Assembly (NCBI GenBank): GCA_029224185.1
Contig: CM055193.1
Coordinates: 18,892,169 to 18,956,168, forward strand
Reading direction: 5' to 3'
DNA length: 64,000 nucleotides
Origin: Karalla daura
Taxonomy: Eukaryota; Chordata; Actinopteri; Chaetodontiformes; Leiognathidae
Shown: one piece after another, positions 1 to 12,000 of the stretch
Numbering within the stretch: the first letter of the stretch is position 1
Layout: every line of letters begins with the position of its first letter
Notes under the pieces: model-generated
Told to the model about the DNA's origin: nothing
Seen by the model: only the letters and a program-made list of their open reading frames with translations
The model's database searches: none
Made by a program: the position numbers and the translations under genes

Positions 1-1260
1 AGGACGACTGCAGCGGGTGAGGAGGGGTGAGTGAGGAGGAGGAGGAGGAGGATGAGGACAAAGACGAAGAGGACTGGGAGGGCTGGTAGGTGTCTTCCAG
101 TGGTTGGGGCCGAGCTGCCACACTCGAGTGTAGGTGGCACTGTTGGGGGCGGGGCTGGAAGTGAGGATGAGGAGGCTGATGAAGGGTAGAGCAGGAGCTG
201 GCCTTCCGCACAGTTTCATGGAGATCCTGAAGTCTGTTAAAGACCTGAGAGGAGAAACACAGCGTGAGGAGCAGGCCTCAAGTTTCACATTCGATGGACC
301 AACTGAACCAGCCTCATGTCTATCAGTTCCAGGCTGCAAATCGACTACTTCAGGGTCCACGTAAAACTCGAATGGTGCTGTTACAAACTTTAACCGTTTT
401 TCTCACCCTAATTTTTTTTTTTGTGACATGAATGTAACATTGCCCTGGGATCACTTCTCGCTGGACCTGCTCTGTGTGCGCGGCTATAACACGGCCACTT
501 TGTTTACTCCAGAATCGCCTGACGGCACCGAAGCCGGGCGCCTCAGCGACCGGAGCGACCGCTGCTCCTGCTGAAGTCCAGCGGAGGCCTGCGCTCAGAT
601 TCTGGCCGGAGGAGACGAGGAGACATACGCTGCTGTTTACCGGGAGTCGTGGCGAGCTCGAGCAGTGCGTTCTGACCAGATGTCAGAGTCAATTTTTTGA
701 CCATAGTGTATCATTTTTGGCACTATTTTCTTTTTTATATCATTGTACTCTTGTTTTTTGACTGAACTACCTCTAGTGCACTGTCCACTTTACTGCTCCG
801 ATGCTTGAATTATACGCCTTGTGGGACAGGGGGTATAGGTGGGGACAGACATATTCTGTTCAATTTATTTATAGTGTAGTCATTTGTATATTGGCCTGTT
901 CGTGATCAACTATTGACTGGAGCCACTGTAACAAAGCAAGGTCCACCCAGGTATCAATAAAGTATTTGATCCTGAGAAAGAGCCCGTCTGAATGTTTGTG
1001 TGATGACGTCGGTGAGGCAGGAAGCCGGTGTGATGTAACTAATAATGGGTGAAGGAGGCCGGCCGCCTGTGACTAACTCCTGGCTGTGTGCACACACCGC
1101 GATGGGCTGCAGCCTGAGCGTTTGTTCCTCTTACACCGAAAGAGAACTGAAACCAGGAAACGTTCAAACACAACTCCGGGCAGAGTATTTCTGTGCGTGT
1201 GCGGAGAGCTGCCATCGTCCCCCAGCAGCGGATCTCACAAGCCGCTAGTCACCTGCCCGA

Positions 1261-1298
<38 letters not shown>

Positions 1299-3084
1299 AG
1301 AGGTGTCTGACCTCGGTCATGGCCGGCCTCTTCCTCCTGTTCTTGTCCAGACACCTGCAGGCCACGGCCACCATCTCCATGCAGCCAGCGGGCTCCGCAG
1401 CACCCCCTGAGGAAACAGCATTATCGAACCCAGCAGCGGGAAAAGCGGACGGGTAACGGTGAGCCCACTCGGCCAGGGTGCACCCACGCTGACCTGGGAT
1501 CAGCCGCTGGTCCAGCTGAGTCCTCCAGGTGGCTGCGTAGGAACCGGCCAGACTGTCCTCCACCTCGTCCACTAGGTCCTTCTGCACCACAACCACAACC
1601 GCAACCATGAGAGGAACCACATCAGAGACCATGCTCTGCATGTGTGTGTGTGTGTGTGTGTGTGTGTCAAGGGTGTTATCGCAAATAAAAACAAACAAAA
1701 CCACGAAAAGTAGAATGGGAAAAACGCTTTTGTTCACTAAAATAGATAAAAAATATGAGAAAAAATGAAAACGAAGGGAAACTGTACTGTGTGTTTACAA
1801 AACTAACTTAAACATATTGTAATTATGGCTAAAACTCCCTTCGTTTTCGTCTTTGTCAATGTGGAATTGATATGAAGTCAATTTATTTCACCCCAGCAGT
1901 TTTTCAGGAGCCGGAGGCACCATACGGCACTTTATTTATTTACTTCTCCTTTTTTCTCATTCACTGTCTTTTGAGATTTATTTCACAATACTTGAATACT
2001 TTGAATCATGCACCTGACAAAGCATGGAATACTAAAACTAGCACTATAGGTAATAAAAGCTCAACTAAAACTAAACATTTGGTTAAAGACCAAAACGAAT
2101 GGCAACTAGCAAACCTACTCTAAAAACTGAAAACTAACCGAATTAGAGGGGGGGGTCAAGACTAATTCGAACGAAACTAAAATGAAAAATCTGTGTATGT
2201 GTAATCTGTGTGGGTATGTGTGTGTGGGTATGTGTGTGTGTGTGTGCATGCACGCTTGTACTGACCAGGTATCTCTCTCCTGACCTCCCGTCTCTCTCCA
2301 GGGCTCGCCGACCAGTCAGGACCTCCAGCAACACCTGGAACAGACACAAAGACATGAACTCTGGGGGACATGATTTGTCTTTCTCCCTCTCAAAGAAGAG
2401 CTGGTCGCCGTTCCTCCCCTCTCCCCAGCCAAGGGTCTCCCGTGAGCCCCGGCGGTGGCCACTCACCACTCCGAAGCTGTAGACGTCCACGGCGGGCCCC
2501 AGCTTCCCCTCCCTGACGTACTCCCCCGGCAGGTAGGCCAGCGTGCCTCGGACCGTGGCGGTCTTGCCCACCGACACCGTGTGGGAGGCCGTGCGTCCCG
2601 AGAGCCCGCGGGGCGCGAAGCGAGCCAGGCCGAAGTCCGCTAGCTTGGCCACCTGGTGCTGGTCCAGCAGGATGTTAGAGCTGCACGCACGCACACACGC
2701 AAGTTCACAACAGCTGTCTGCGCAACGTTCTCGACCTCTGAGCAGGAAATGTCATGTGACCGAAGCTGCAGCTGCAGCAGCATCTGAGCCTGAGTCATGT
2801 GACCGTAAGTTCTGGTCATGTGACGTTGTGGACGGAAAGGTTCGTTAGTCAGGTGCTCCTCTATGAGCTGTCAGTCAACAGGTGAACGTGGGTGTTTGAT
2901 GGGATTGATGGTGTGTGTGTGTGTGTGTGTGTGTGTGATGTCACAGGCTGACGCTGACCTCTTGACATCCCCATGGATAAGTGGTGGGTCGCCCGCAGGA
3001 GGAGAGTGGAGGAACTGAAGAGCGTTGGATGCCCCCTCAACAACGCTGACTCTCTGAGGCCAGGATAGAGTTGCTGCCTCCTAG

Positions 3085-3116
<32 letters not shown>

Positions 3117-5520
3117 CTTCAGACTGACATGCACTGAAGTTACAGATCAGTGGTCAAATGCCAACAGCTCTGGAGCAAGATGTTCAAGTTAAACAATTAT
3201 AATAAATGAGTGTGTGTGTGTGTGTGTTACATTGTGCAGTTGGTCCTCCAGGGATCTGTTGACCATGTAGCTGTAGATGAGACAAACCGACCCTTGACCT
3301 TCACTGAAGCCAAACAGATCGACAATGTTTGGATGTCTGAACCTGAGAAATGTGAGGTTACACACACGTCAGATATACACATGACAGGGAAACTGGATTT
3401 CTGTTAAATAAGACAAGCAGATCGAACGTTCAGTCGCCGTGATGGCGCGGATCAGCGGTCAGTATCTTTATCGAGACACGTGGCGTCGCAAACCCTTTAC
3501 TCACTTGGTCAGTTTCTCAACTTCAGTCTGAAAACTCTCCTTCACCAGTTTCCAGTCCAGCAGACAGTCCTGAAACAACAACAACAACAACAAGCCTGAC
3601 CAATCACAGCCCTCTCTCTGTGAGAGCCTTAATAGTGAGAACACAACACAGGTGTTTAGTTCACTAACACAAACATTACATATACATATAGGTATCATAC
3701 ATATACACACACAGAGTAATGTGCAAAGGAGAAATTTAAATTAAATCAATAATTGGTAGGACAACCCTTTGTCTTCAAAACAGCATCAGTTCTTCTAGGT
3801 ACACTTCCACACAGTTTTTGAAGGAACTCGGCTGGTAGGTTGTTCCAAACATATTGGAGAACTAAACACAGATCTTCTATGGATGTAAGCTTCCTCAGAT
3901 CTTTCTTTCTCTTAATGCAATCCAAGACAAACTCGATGATGGAGGATCAGGGCTCTCTCTGTGGGGGCCATGCCATCACTTCCAGGACTCCTTCCTCTTC
4001 TGACTGTTTGTGTGTTTGGGCTCGTTGTTCAATCATACGCCTCCCTGATGGTACTGCTCGATGGACGAGTTTCAGCCTATGTTTCTCAGCAATGAGAACA
4101 CCATTACTCCTGACCTAATCTCCAACTCCATTTGCAGGAATGCAGCCCCAACAAACCTCCACCGTACCTCCACCATACCGCTCGAGGAACAAACCGCCTT
4201 CTGCTATGGCCAAATATTTCACAATTTGACTCATCATTCCAGAGCGCCCGCTGACATGTCTCTGCAACCCAGCTCCTATGTTTTTGCGCACACTTAACTC
4301 GCTGGGCCTTGTCTCCACGTCGGAGGTATGGCTTTTTGGCTGCAACTCTTCCACGAGGAGCACTCCTGGCCAGACTTCTCCGGACAGTAGAAGGCTGTAC
4401 CTGGGTCCCACTGGTTTCTGCCTGTTCTGAGCCGACGGCACCGCTGGACATCTCCCGACTTCGCGGGCTAACGAGCTTGATGCGACTCTCATCTGCTGCA
4501 CTTGGCCGACCAGTACGATCCTCATCGTTGGCCGCTCCTTCGCGCCTCTTCAGGAGAGCTTGAACAACGCACCTGTGTCTGGGAGGGACCTCGCGCGGGC
4601 AGTCTGACTGCCTGGTGTCGTCACATCAAGACTGCGCTCAGTCTTGCCGTGGCCTATGACCTGTGACATGAAACCAGCGCAGGTCTGAACAGGTCCGCTG
4701 TACCTCGCCCAGTGCTCAGCCGTTTCCAGCCAAGTCGATGACTGTGTTTCCACCTACGCGTGGCATTGATGCAGGTACACACAAAGTGAGGGATTTATGT
4801 ATTGATGTAGGATTACAGTCAGGTGCATGGTCAACGAATTACACCAAACAGGTGCTACTGATTAAGAACTGATGCTGGTTTGAGGGCAAAAGGTAGCGAC
4901 ACCCAATATTGATTTGATTTCGTTTTTTCTGTCGTTCGCTCACTTTGCATTTAGTGAATTAGTGAACAATCAACATATTTACAGCATTTTTTCACACCTG
5001 CCTTTTGCACTTTACTAATATATAAACATACACGGACAAGATGAACATTGCACAACTCACCTGTTTGAGTCTCTTGACAGCACAGTCCATGTTGTTGAGC
5101 TTGGCCCTGTACACCACTCCAAAGCCGCCCTCACCCACCTGCTGCAAGGGCGAGAAGCCCCCCGTCCCAGCATGCACCTCTTCATACGTCCAGCTCATCA
5201 CTCCCAGCGCCATTCTGGAGGGCTAAAGGAAAAACATCACCCTTCACACCACCATCCTGAACTCTGGAAAACTCAGACATCGTTACCAGCATTATGGCTG
5301 CGTGTGTGTGTGTGTGTGTGTGGTACCTGGGGCGTGTGTTTGTTGCAGGTCTGCAGCTTGGAGGGCGGGGGGGCGGGTCTGGGAAGTGGCGGTGGTGCTG
5401 CTGCTGCCGCTGCCCCGACTTCTCCTCCTCCTCCACCTTCTCCTTCTCCTTTATTTACTAAATTAGCACACATACAGTACACAGATTGTTGCCTGATTGC
5501 TTAGTTGTGTGCGCGTCTTG

Positions 5521-5560
<40 letters not shown>

Positions 5561-7358
5561 ACCTGTGGAGCTTAGTTTGCATGTGGTCTGCGAGGGCGAG
5601 GCTTGAGGCTGTTTGGGCGGGGGGTCAAAGCGAGAAGCGGAGAGGGAAGGAGGAGGAAGAGAGGGAGGGGGGGACACCTTTACCCCGGATGCCCCTGTGG
5701 AGGAGAGAGAGTCAGCCGAGTGCCAGACGTTTGACCCCTGAGCCGTACGAGACGACAGGTCCTCGGGGGTCGGAGGTCTCACCGCGCAGGATGACATCTC
5801 GGGGCCGCAGCAGCTGCAGACGCTCCAGAACGTCGCACAGCTCCCCCACACAGCAGTTCCTGTTCTCCAGCTGGTTCATCACGCAGTCAGTCCGCCTCTC
5901 TCTCCTCTCAGCTAGCCGCACATCGTTCTGATCGCTGAGCACCTCCGACGCTGCCGCAGGGAGAAAACGTGTCACCAGACACCTTCACGCAGCCAAGTTG
6001 AGAAAGTTGGTAGAGCTCAGATATTTACTGTTCTCACTATTGTCATTACAGCATTATTCACAGTGTGATCACATGAAATATCCAATCATCATCTTACCCA
6101 CTTTGTACTTTAATGGTGTTATGGGGTTGTGTCATGAAGATGTGGACCATGTTCAATCACAAATACACTCTGACACATATGAACTGAGCAGTATCCACCT
6201 TTTGTTGTATCTGCTGTTGAGTTTCATTCCCTATACGGTGTTACTATTTAATATTGGTATCATTTTTAATCTGGAAAATAAATCTGGAATTTCCCCATTG
6301 TGGGGCTAATAAAAGTTCACTCTTCTGGCAGGAATACACCCTGGACAGGTCACCCCCCCCCCACCCACCCACACACACACGCACCACATCGCCATCTCGC
6401 ACCTCAGAGCATAGTTTCCAGGTAACCTAACCATGCATGTTTTTGGACTTTTCGGGAACCAGAGTACCTGACCACATACCCGGGTCTTCAGTCGAACCAC
6501 TAACTTTAAATCACATTCACTTTTATGGCATGGATGCACTAAAGGCAAAAAGCCTCAGAGGCCAGGCAGACACTCCCTCCTCTCATGACATTCTGGGAAT
6601 AGTGTCGTGGAGTGGTCTAACAATGCCACCTCACTCTGGAAGAGGAGCCAAACCTCCAGAAGACTTTTACTGCAGTGGAAGTATTAATTTATACAATTTG
6701 TCTAGTCTCTTTTTCTAGTCTCTTTTTACAAATTCAGACTGATGTGTGATCGTTCTGACAACACCAACACTGATCCCTGACTCCTTGTAGTGTCTGTAAA
6801 AGCACTTTGAGTGATCCTGAAGACTAGAGAAGCACTAATAAAGACCCAGTGAATATTCCATGCTACTCATGTTTTACTGTTCTATTACTACTCCTACCTG
6901 TACTGCATGTGTTATTACTCATTGCCCTTTATTCTTTGTAATGTGGTTTCTGCTGCAACGACGCGGACTTACCCACTGTGGCACAAATAACCGGATATCT
7001 TATCTTAGCACCTAAACTATTGGTCACATGAATAACAATAGTAACCAGACGAAATCGGAGCGTGTAGACATTGTGTTGAGCCACAGTCATGCACATAACC
7101 TGACTTCCTCCCATAACATTAAACAAGTACACGTACACATACACCTGGGGGGTTTACAGCCTGGGGGTCTGGCCCTATGTTGGAGGCTGGGGCTCGGGGG
7201 TCTCTGCCCCACAAACAGAGTGAGACGGTGTCTGGTTCGGACTCACCAAAGCGGGTCCAGTCCAGGTCTGACAGACCGTCCATAACCCGGCAGAAGTCCC
7301 ATATGACGGAGGACGGCAGGTTGTACAGGAAAGTTCCTCTGAGGTCTCCGCCCGACAT
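1..7358 (-). CDS. irak1: IRAK1, interleukin-1 receptor-associated kinase 1 (3' end beyond window)
   Basis: Cytoplasmic death-domain kinase that joins the MyD88 Myddosome downstream of Toll/IL-1 receptors. Coding exons read on the minus strand: 7358-7247, 5950-5783, 5694-5563, about 5448-5327, 5222-5061, 3569-3505, 3342-3231, 3080-2959, 2680-2467, 2334-2266, 1581-1494, 1406-1312, and 244 to the left edge; phases agree throughout. The first two exons encode the death domain (MSGGDLRGTFLYNLP; RTDCVMNQLENRNCC), followed by a Pro/Ala linker. The kinase shows the glycine loop GEGGFGVVYRA, the AVKRL lysine, a tyrosine in LIYSY at the gatekeeper position, the HGDVKSSNILLD catalytic loop (non-RD, as in IRAKs), DFGLARF, and LAYLPGEYV in the activation segment. 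The start is the ATG opening the death domain. The exon at 5448 has a weak acceptor. The C-terminal TRAF6-binding tail is mostly outside the window. IRAK4 is less likely because of the SFGVVLLEVLTG context and the mecp2 linkage. Identity is firm; edge exons are less so. Confidence 0.93.
420..985 (+). repeat. Possible retroelement 3' tail in irak1 intron
   Basis: This stretch of the last visible irak1 intron is GC-rich at first, then AT-rich. It ends in an AATAAA-containing tail (aataaagtatttgatcctg near 956-975), like non-LTR element tails in fish. No reverse transcriptase motif is readable. The class is a guess. Confidence 0.25.
1625..1667. repeat. (TG)n microsatellite
   Basis: A TG tract lies just upstream (minus-strand sense) of the irak1 exon at 1581. 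A matching CA tract at about 1263-1298 lies just downstream of the donor at 1312, so this exon pair is bracketed by dinucleotide repeats. Confidence 0.85.
1740..2165. repeat. AT-rich, transposon-like intronic stretch
   Basis: This AT-rich part of an irak1 intron has repeated actaaaact-type motifs near both ends (about 2030-2075 and 2120-2135), as in degenerate fish DNA-transposon ends. No coding motif or clear terminal repeat can be read. The class is unknown. Confidence 0.25.
3720..4990 (-). mobile_element. Degenerate Tc1/mariner-type element in irak1 intron
   Basis: Minus-strand fragments match Tc1-like transposases: a W..DES.FEIFG-type segment (ALWNDESNCEIFG) near 4230 followed by a WGCIPANGVGD segment near 4120, both around the DDE core. 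Frames are broken and parts are missing. Sequence near 3735-3770 on the minus strand resembles sequence near 4890-4970 on the plus strand, as expected for decayed terminal inverted repeats. The element lies between the irak1 exons at 3569-3505 and 5222-5061. It is inactive by inspection; boundaries are approximate. Confidence 0.8.
6050..6322 (+). repeat. Non-LTR retroelement 3' tail
   Basis: The stretch ends in ggaatttccccattgtgggg followed by ctaataaaag, a 3' end very common on teleost LINE and SINE copies. Only the tail is recognisable; no protein motif is seen. It lies in irak1 intron 1. Confidence 0.5.
6323..6530 (+). repeat. Fish interspersed repeat family, copy 1
   Basis: Contains gaatacaccctggacaggtc, then a C/CA-rich run, then aaccatgcatgtttttggac and accagagtacctga. 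The same block order recurs at 12060, 25915, 34555, 38520, 40955 and 47640. It is non-coding; the class was not identified. Confidence 0.55.
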
Positions 7359-8819
7359 GTTTTCATTCAGCTCCGTGGGGAGGGGGGCTCACGCCTGGAC
7401 CAGGGACACTATCGCCACGGCTATGGCAGAACACAACCTCTGGAAACTTTCTCAACTCCCATTCGACTTAAAGATTCAGCATTTCCGCAACTTCCGCCTC
7501 GCGCGTCACCTCACGATCGGAGAGACGGCGAAACAGCCCCTTCTCAATAAAAGCACGGGTCCGCTCCGATCACATGTTGCTTAACGGAACGAGACCAAGA
7601 AGGATGGGCAGGCACAGGATGGATGACGGGGCAGAAGGTGACATTTCATTCCACATGACTGTGTGAAACCCCACCGGTTTTTGTACTGGAAAACACGCTG
7701 ACGTCATATTTTTGATATTAATGTTGAAACCACACAGTGCATGGTTGCAACTGCAAATTTCGTGAATAAGCACCACGAGAATCAGGGGAAAACGGCAGAC
7801 TGATTGATGTATTGAATGTCAATTAACTCACGTGATCAAAACAATCAAATGTTTTAAGAGCTCGCAGGAAGTCATCCTATGCAGACCATTTTCGCATAAA
7901 TGCACACGTACAACGTATACGTTTTAAAAAAATTTTTTAGCAAAGGTCAAAGGCTATCTTCAAGCCACAGATATGGAGACAGTAGGTAATTCATGCTTTT
8001 AGAACACCATGGAGAAGTGTGATTACTCATATTCTGATATTGATCAACACGTTGCCTGCAGATAATGCAGCAGCTTGTCATAGCACTGCAGTACTGGCCT
8101 CACTCCACTGATTGCCACTGCTGTTCAGAATTGAATCAGAATTGAATCTCAAAATTTTGTAGCTCGTCTTTGACGTTCTTAATGGACTGGCAGCCCACAA
8201 TCTTGTTGATCTGCTGCACTTTATGGGGCAGGGCAGTTAAGTCAGCCAGCCAGCCAGCTGACCTAACCAGACCCTTTGGGATGGCAGCCCCTTGGCTGGA
8301 ACAGTCACATCAGATCTGCTCTGACTTTGAAATCTTCTTCTCTTTCTTCTCCTAAATTCAGGTTTAGGTCACGTCCCTTACTTGGTATATCGTATCTATG
8401 ACCTATTGCAACATGTAGGTAGATTGATAGGTTGAAAGATAGAAACTTTCCATTGAGAAATTTTGGTTTCAGGTTACAGAATTAAGAGTTAGAGACAGAA
8501 AAAAACACACCATTCACAGAGCAAAAGGACAAAATGTCCTTCAGCAAAATTTTAGATTCTATGCAGTATTTCATTGTTTTATTTTCTTTTGTTAATGTAT
8601 TCTTTAACTGATGTGTACCTACCGTACGCTGGCCAACTTTGGTTGTTTTTTTAAATGTTCTTTATAGGTAAAGATATATATAAACATGTGGAATTGTTAA
8701 ACAGCATCATACAATCTTTTATCATATATATTCTTTTTTTTCGTAGTTCTACATATTTAGACATGAGGGTCTGTAAACTTTTTCTTCCAGATTTATTGTG
8801 TACCAGCGCTGGTCATCAT
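7359..8819. other. irak1 5' flank and irak1-mecp2 intergenic region
   Basis: The first about 230 bp upstream of the irak1 ATG (7359-7590) contains CpG-containing sequence such as cgcgcgtcacctcacgatcgg and probably holds the irak1 promoter and 5' UTR. The rest, to about 8819, is AT-rich. No conserved ORF or RNA gene was found. Confidence 0.5.
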
Positions 8820-9046
8820 TGTGTTGTTTTTAAACAGACCGGAGCGTCACCTGAACGCCTCAGCCTGAACGGAGTTCACATCTCGCGGGACCTCATCACC
8901 TCCGCGCTGTTGTTTTCATCCAATTCTCGCGATGCTTTCTCACTGACGGTGTTTGGAAATGGAGTCGGAGGGGGAGGGGTGCAGCAGGAGGGAGCAGAGA
9001 TGTTTGGAGGCTTTTTTTTAATATAAAATTATTTATTTAAATAAAA
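8820..9046 (+). promoter_or_regulatory. Candidate mecp2 promoter / 5' UTR
   Basis: A switch from AT-rich sequence to CpG-rich sequence directly precedes the mecp2 start codon. It includes the CGCG-core motifs tctcgcggga (8881-8890) and ttctcgcgatg (about 8924-8934), a GC/GGAG-rich stretch near 8960-8995, then an AT-rich stretch (atataaaattatttattt) just before the ATG. TSS position is inferred. Confidence 0.45.
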
Positions 9047-12000
9047 ATGGCCGCCGTGGAGAGCGGAGAGGAGAGACTGTAAGTGGGGTTTTCACATTTT
9101 ATCCAACGTTTAAGCGTCGCCGCAGCCGTCGCCTCCGACCTCCGCCGAGTGTTTTGAACCGTGTGTTTTATTGAAGTAAAAGTGCGTTGATTTTTACCCC
9201 GGCCTGTCTCCGCCGAGCGGGGTTAGCGGGAATACGTCACCAACTTACTGCTAAGTCTGTACTTTAGCTGCTGCTGTAGCCGAAGCGCAGGGACGGAGGG
9301 CAGCGTTAGCTTAGCCTCGCTGTCCGTGCTCCGCCGGGTCGCGCTGACTTCTGCACAACTCCCCGGAGAAGTGAGGCCGGGCGTCGGGGACGGTGTGTCC
9401 GCCACAAACATCACAGTGCCCGGCGGTGTGTCCCGCCGCCTCCGTTACATAGGCAGGAAGCTACGAGGCTGCTAGCTGGTTAGCAAACACTTGGAGTGTG
9501 TGTTTTCACCTGAGGAGGAGCAGACGGTGTCAAGTCAACCTCAGTGTTTACATTTCAATAGTGCGAGTTATCCCGGGTTAAACCCCCCCACCCCTTACGT
9601 TCACCCCATGAAAGACACAGAGCCCCCCCCTCCCCTCCCCTCCCCTCCCTACGCCCCCAGCTCCAGCACAACATGAGCCTCTGGGTCGCTGCCTGTGTCT
9701 CACCTCCACCTGCACCATCACACATTAGGGTTCACAACTCGCGGGTCGAGGGCCCGTCATTGTTGTGGCACGTTGGCACAGCCAGGAAGAAGCTGCATCC
9801 CTGCTTCAGCATCTCCTCAATGACTGATTGATCAGCAATGGTGTTTACCCTCGGAGACCTCCACTGTCAGAGGCTCTGGGAGAACTCTGGGGCGATCATG
9901 GGTCTGGTGTGGTCGGGTTCATCCTGGGTCAAGTAGCTGGTGTTTGATGAGCAGTAAATATGACTTTGACCAGCTTGGCGTGTCTCTCCGTGCTGGTTTT
10001 GGGCTTAGAGTCTGGTCCCACCCATTTAATGATAAACTGAAAATAAAAAATCATCTAATTTCCCACATATTTTGCTTGGCGTCATCTGCAACTCAGATGA
10101 AGGCACACGCCCACTCCCGCAAAGAGATACAGTGTGCATGGTTTTCCTAAAAGTTCGGATAACTTAATAATTTATATCATTCATTCTGGAGGAATCAATC
10201 ACAGACAACCAGTCACACTCTCAAACTGGTACACACTGAATTAATGATCAGAGACGAAAACTGTCAAATGTCGTGATTGATGCCCACAACAGTCTACTCG
10301 TCCTCGTTGGAGTCTTGTCCCGTGTTTGTCCCGAGCACCTGAATCAGATGGGCTGCTTTTTGACCTGTTTAGGTGTTCACCACCGACCACCACAGTCTGT
10401 GGCCTGTTGCAAGGCGCTGTGTGATGATGTCACAGTAGGTACTTCCTGCTGATGCATTCAGGGACGCTGTTTTTAGCTGTCACGCTACATGCAGATTACA
10501 GTAAAACTGTCCAGGACGCAGGTTCAGAGAGGTCACATCATTGCTGACAGAGGGCCGTCTGAAATCCGCTTTGACCCCAGATGCGTGACCCTTGAGTCCA
10601 TGTAGTGGAAGTGGCTTCTACCTGCAACTAGACCTTTGTGTTCACCAGTTCTGTAGCATACTACAGACTGCTCACAAAACTCACACTATAGTACACCATT
10701 CAAAATATCAATTCCTGCTATTGACCGATCATGTTAAAGCTTGAAACCGTACTTGGAAAAATGAAACCTGATTGATTGTAACCTCGGTTATACTATTTCA
10801 CAGTGATTTTTCGGTCTTCCTCATGGTCACGATTTCATCATAGTACCTGACTGACTGTGTGTGATGTTGTCTCCTCTCTTCCCACAGAGGTGAAGGTCAG
10901 GAGGGAGAGGGGGGCCAAGGAGAGCCCCAGACCTCTGGCAGAGAGAGGGACCAGTCCCACAGTAAGACCAAGAAGGTCCGGCGGGAGCGCCGCCATGCAG
11001 ACCGGGGTTCCCAGACCACAGCGGCAGCCACGCTGCAGCCAGAGACGGAGGGGGAGCCGGAGACAGAGGTAGAGACAGGTGCAGCTAGAGCAACTTTACG
11101 TGATAAAAACATGAGCAGCTGCTGTCATGTCGCTTCTCGTCTGTAGGTGTCGGAGCCGGTGGCAGGACCCTCCGAGGAGCCCGGCTCTGAGTCGGCCGGC
11201 TCTCCCAGGCAGCGGCGGTCCATCATCCGGGACCGCGGGCCTCTGTACGACGACCCATCTCTGCCCGAAGGCTGGACCCGCAAACTGAAGCAAAGGAAGT
11301 CGGGCCGCTCGGCTGGGAAGTTTGACGTCTATCTGATCAAGTAGGTCAAAACCTGCAGCTGCCCTGCGTCAGGCGTGTGTGGTGCAGCATGTCACTGATA
11401 CCCGTGTCCCTTTGTTCAGCTCGGAGGGGAAAGCCTTTCGCTCCAAGGTGGAGCTCATCGCCTACTTTCAGAAGGTCGGCGACACCACCACCGACCCCAA
11501 CGACTTTGACTTCACCGTCACCGGACGCGGAAGCCCCTCCCGCCGCGAGCGCCGTCCCCCAAAGAAGCCCAAGGTGGTGAAACCATCAGGGCGAGGCCGT
11601 GGGCGACCGAAAGGTATTAGCTGCCACTCGGACCGTTTTCTGTTTTGTTTCTTTGTTTTCTTTGTTTTCTAGTAAATTTCAATAGACACAAACAGGCCAG
11701 GTGTGCTAAATGCTATTTGTCAATAGAATGCCCAGTTTGGTCATTCAGAGATAACAGAATTTCTTCGATTTCTGCGTTTTTTATTTTATTTGCACGTTTG
11801 TAAGTAAGATATATTAAAACAATCAGTTGATTTCTACAGTTCCTGATTTTGTTTTTGTCAGTGGTGCTTCCACATGTTTCTCCTCTTATGTTGGTCCAGG
11901 CAGCGGCAAGGTGCGCCAGGCCACAGAGGGTGTGGCCATGAAGCGCGTGGTGGAGAAAACTCCGGGCAAACTGCTGGTCAAGATGCCCTTCGGCAAGGCC

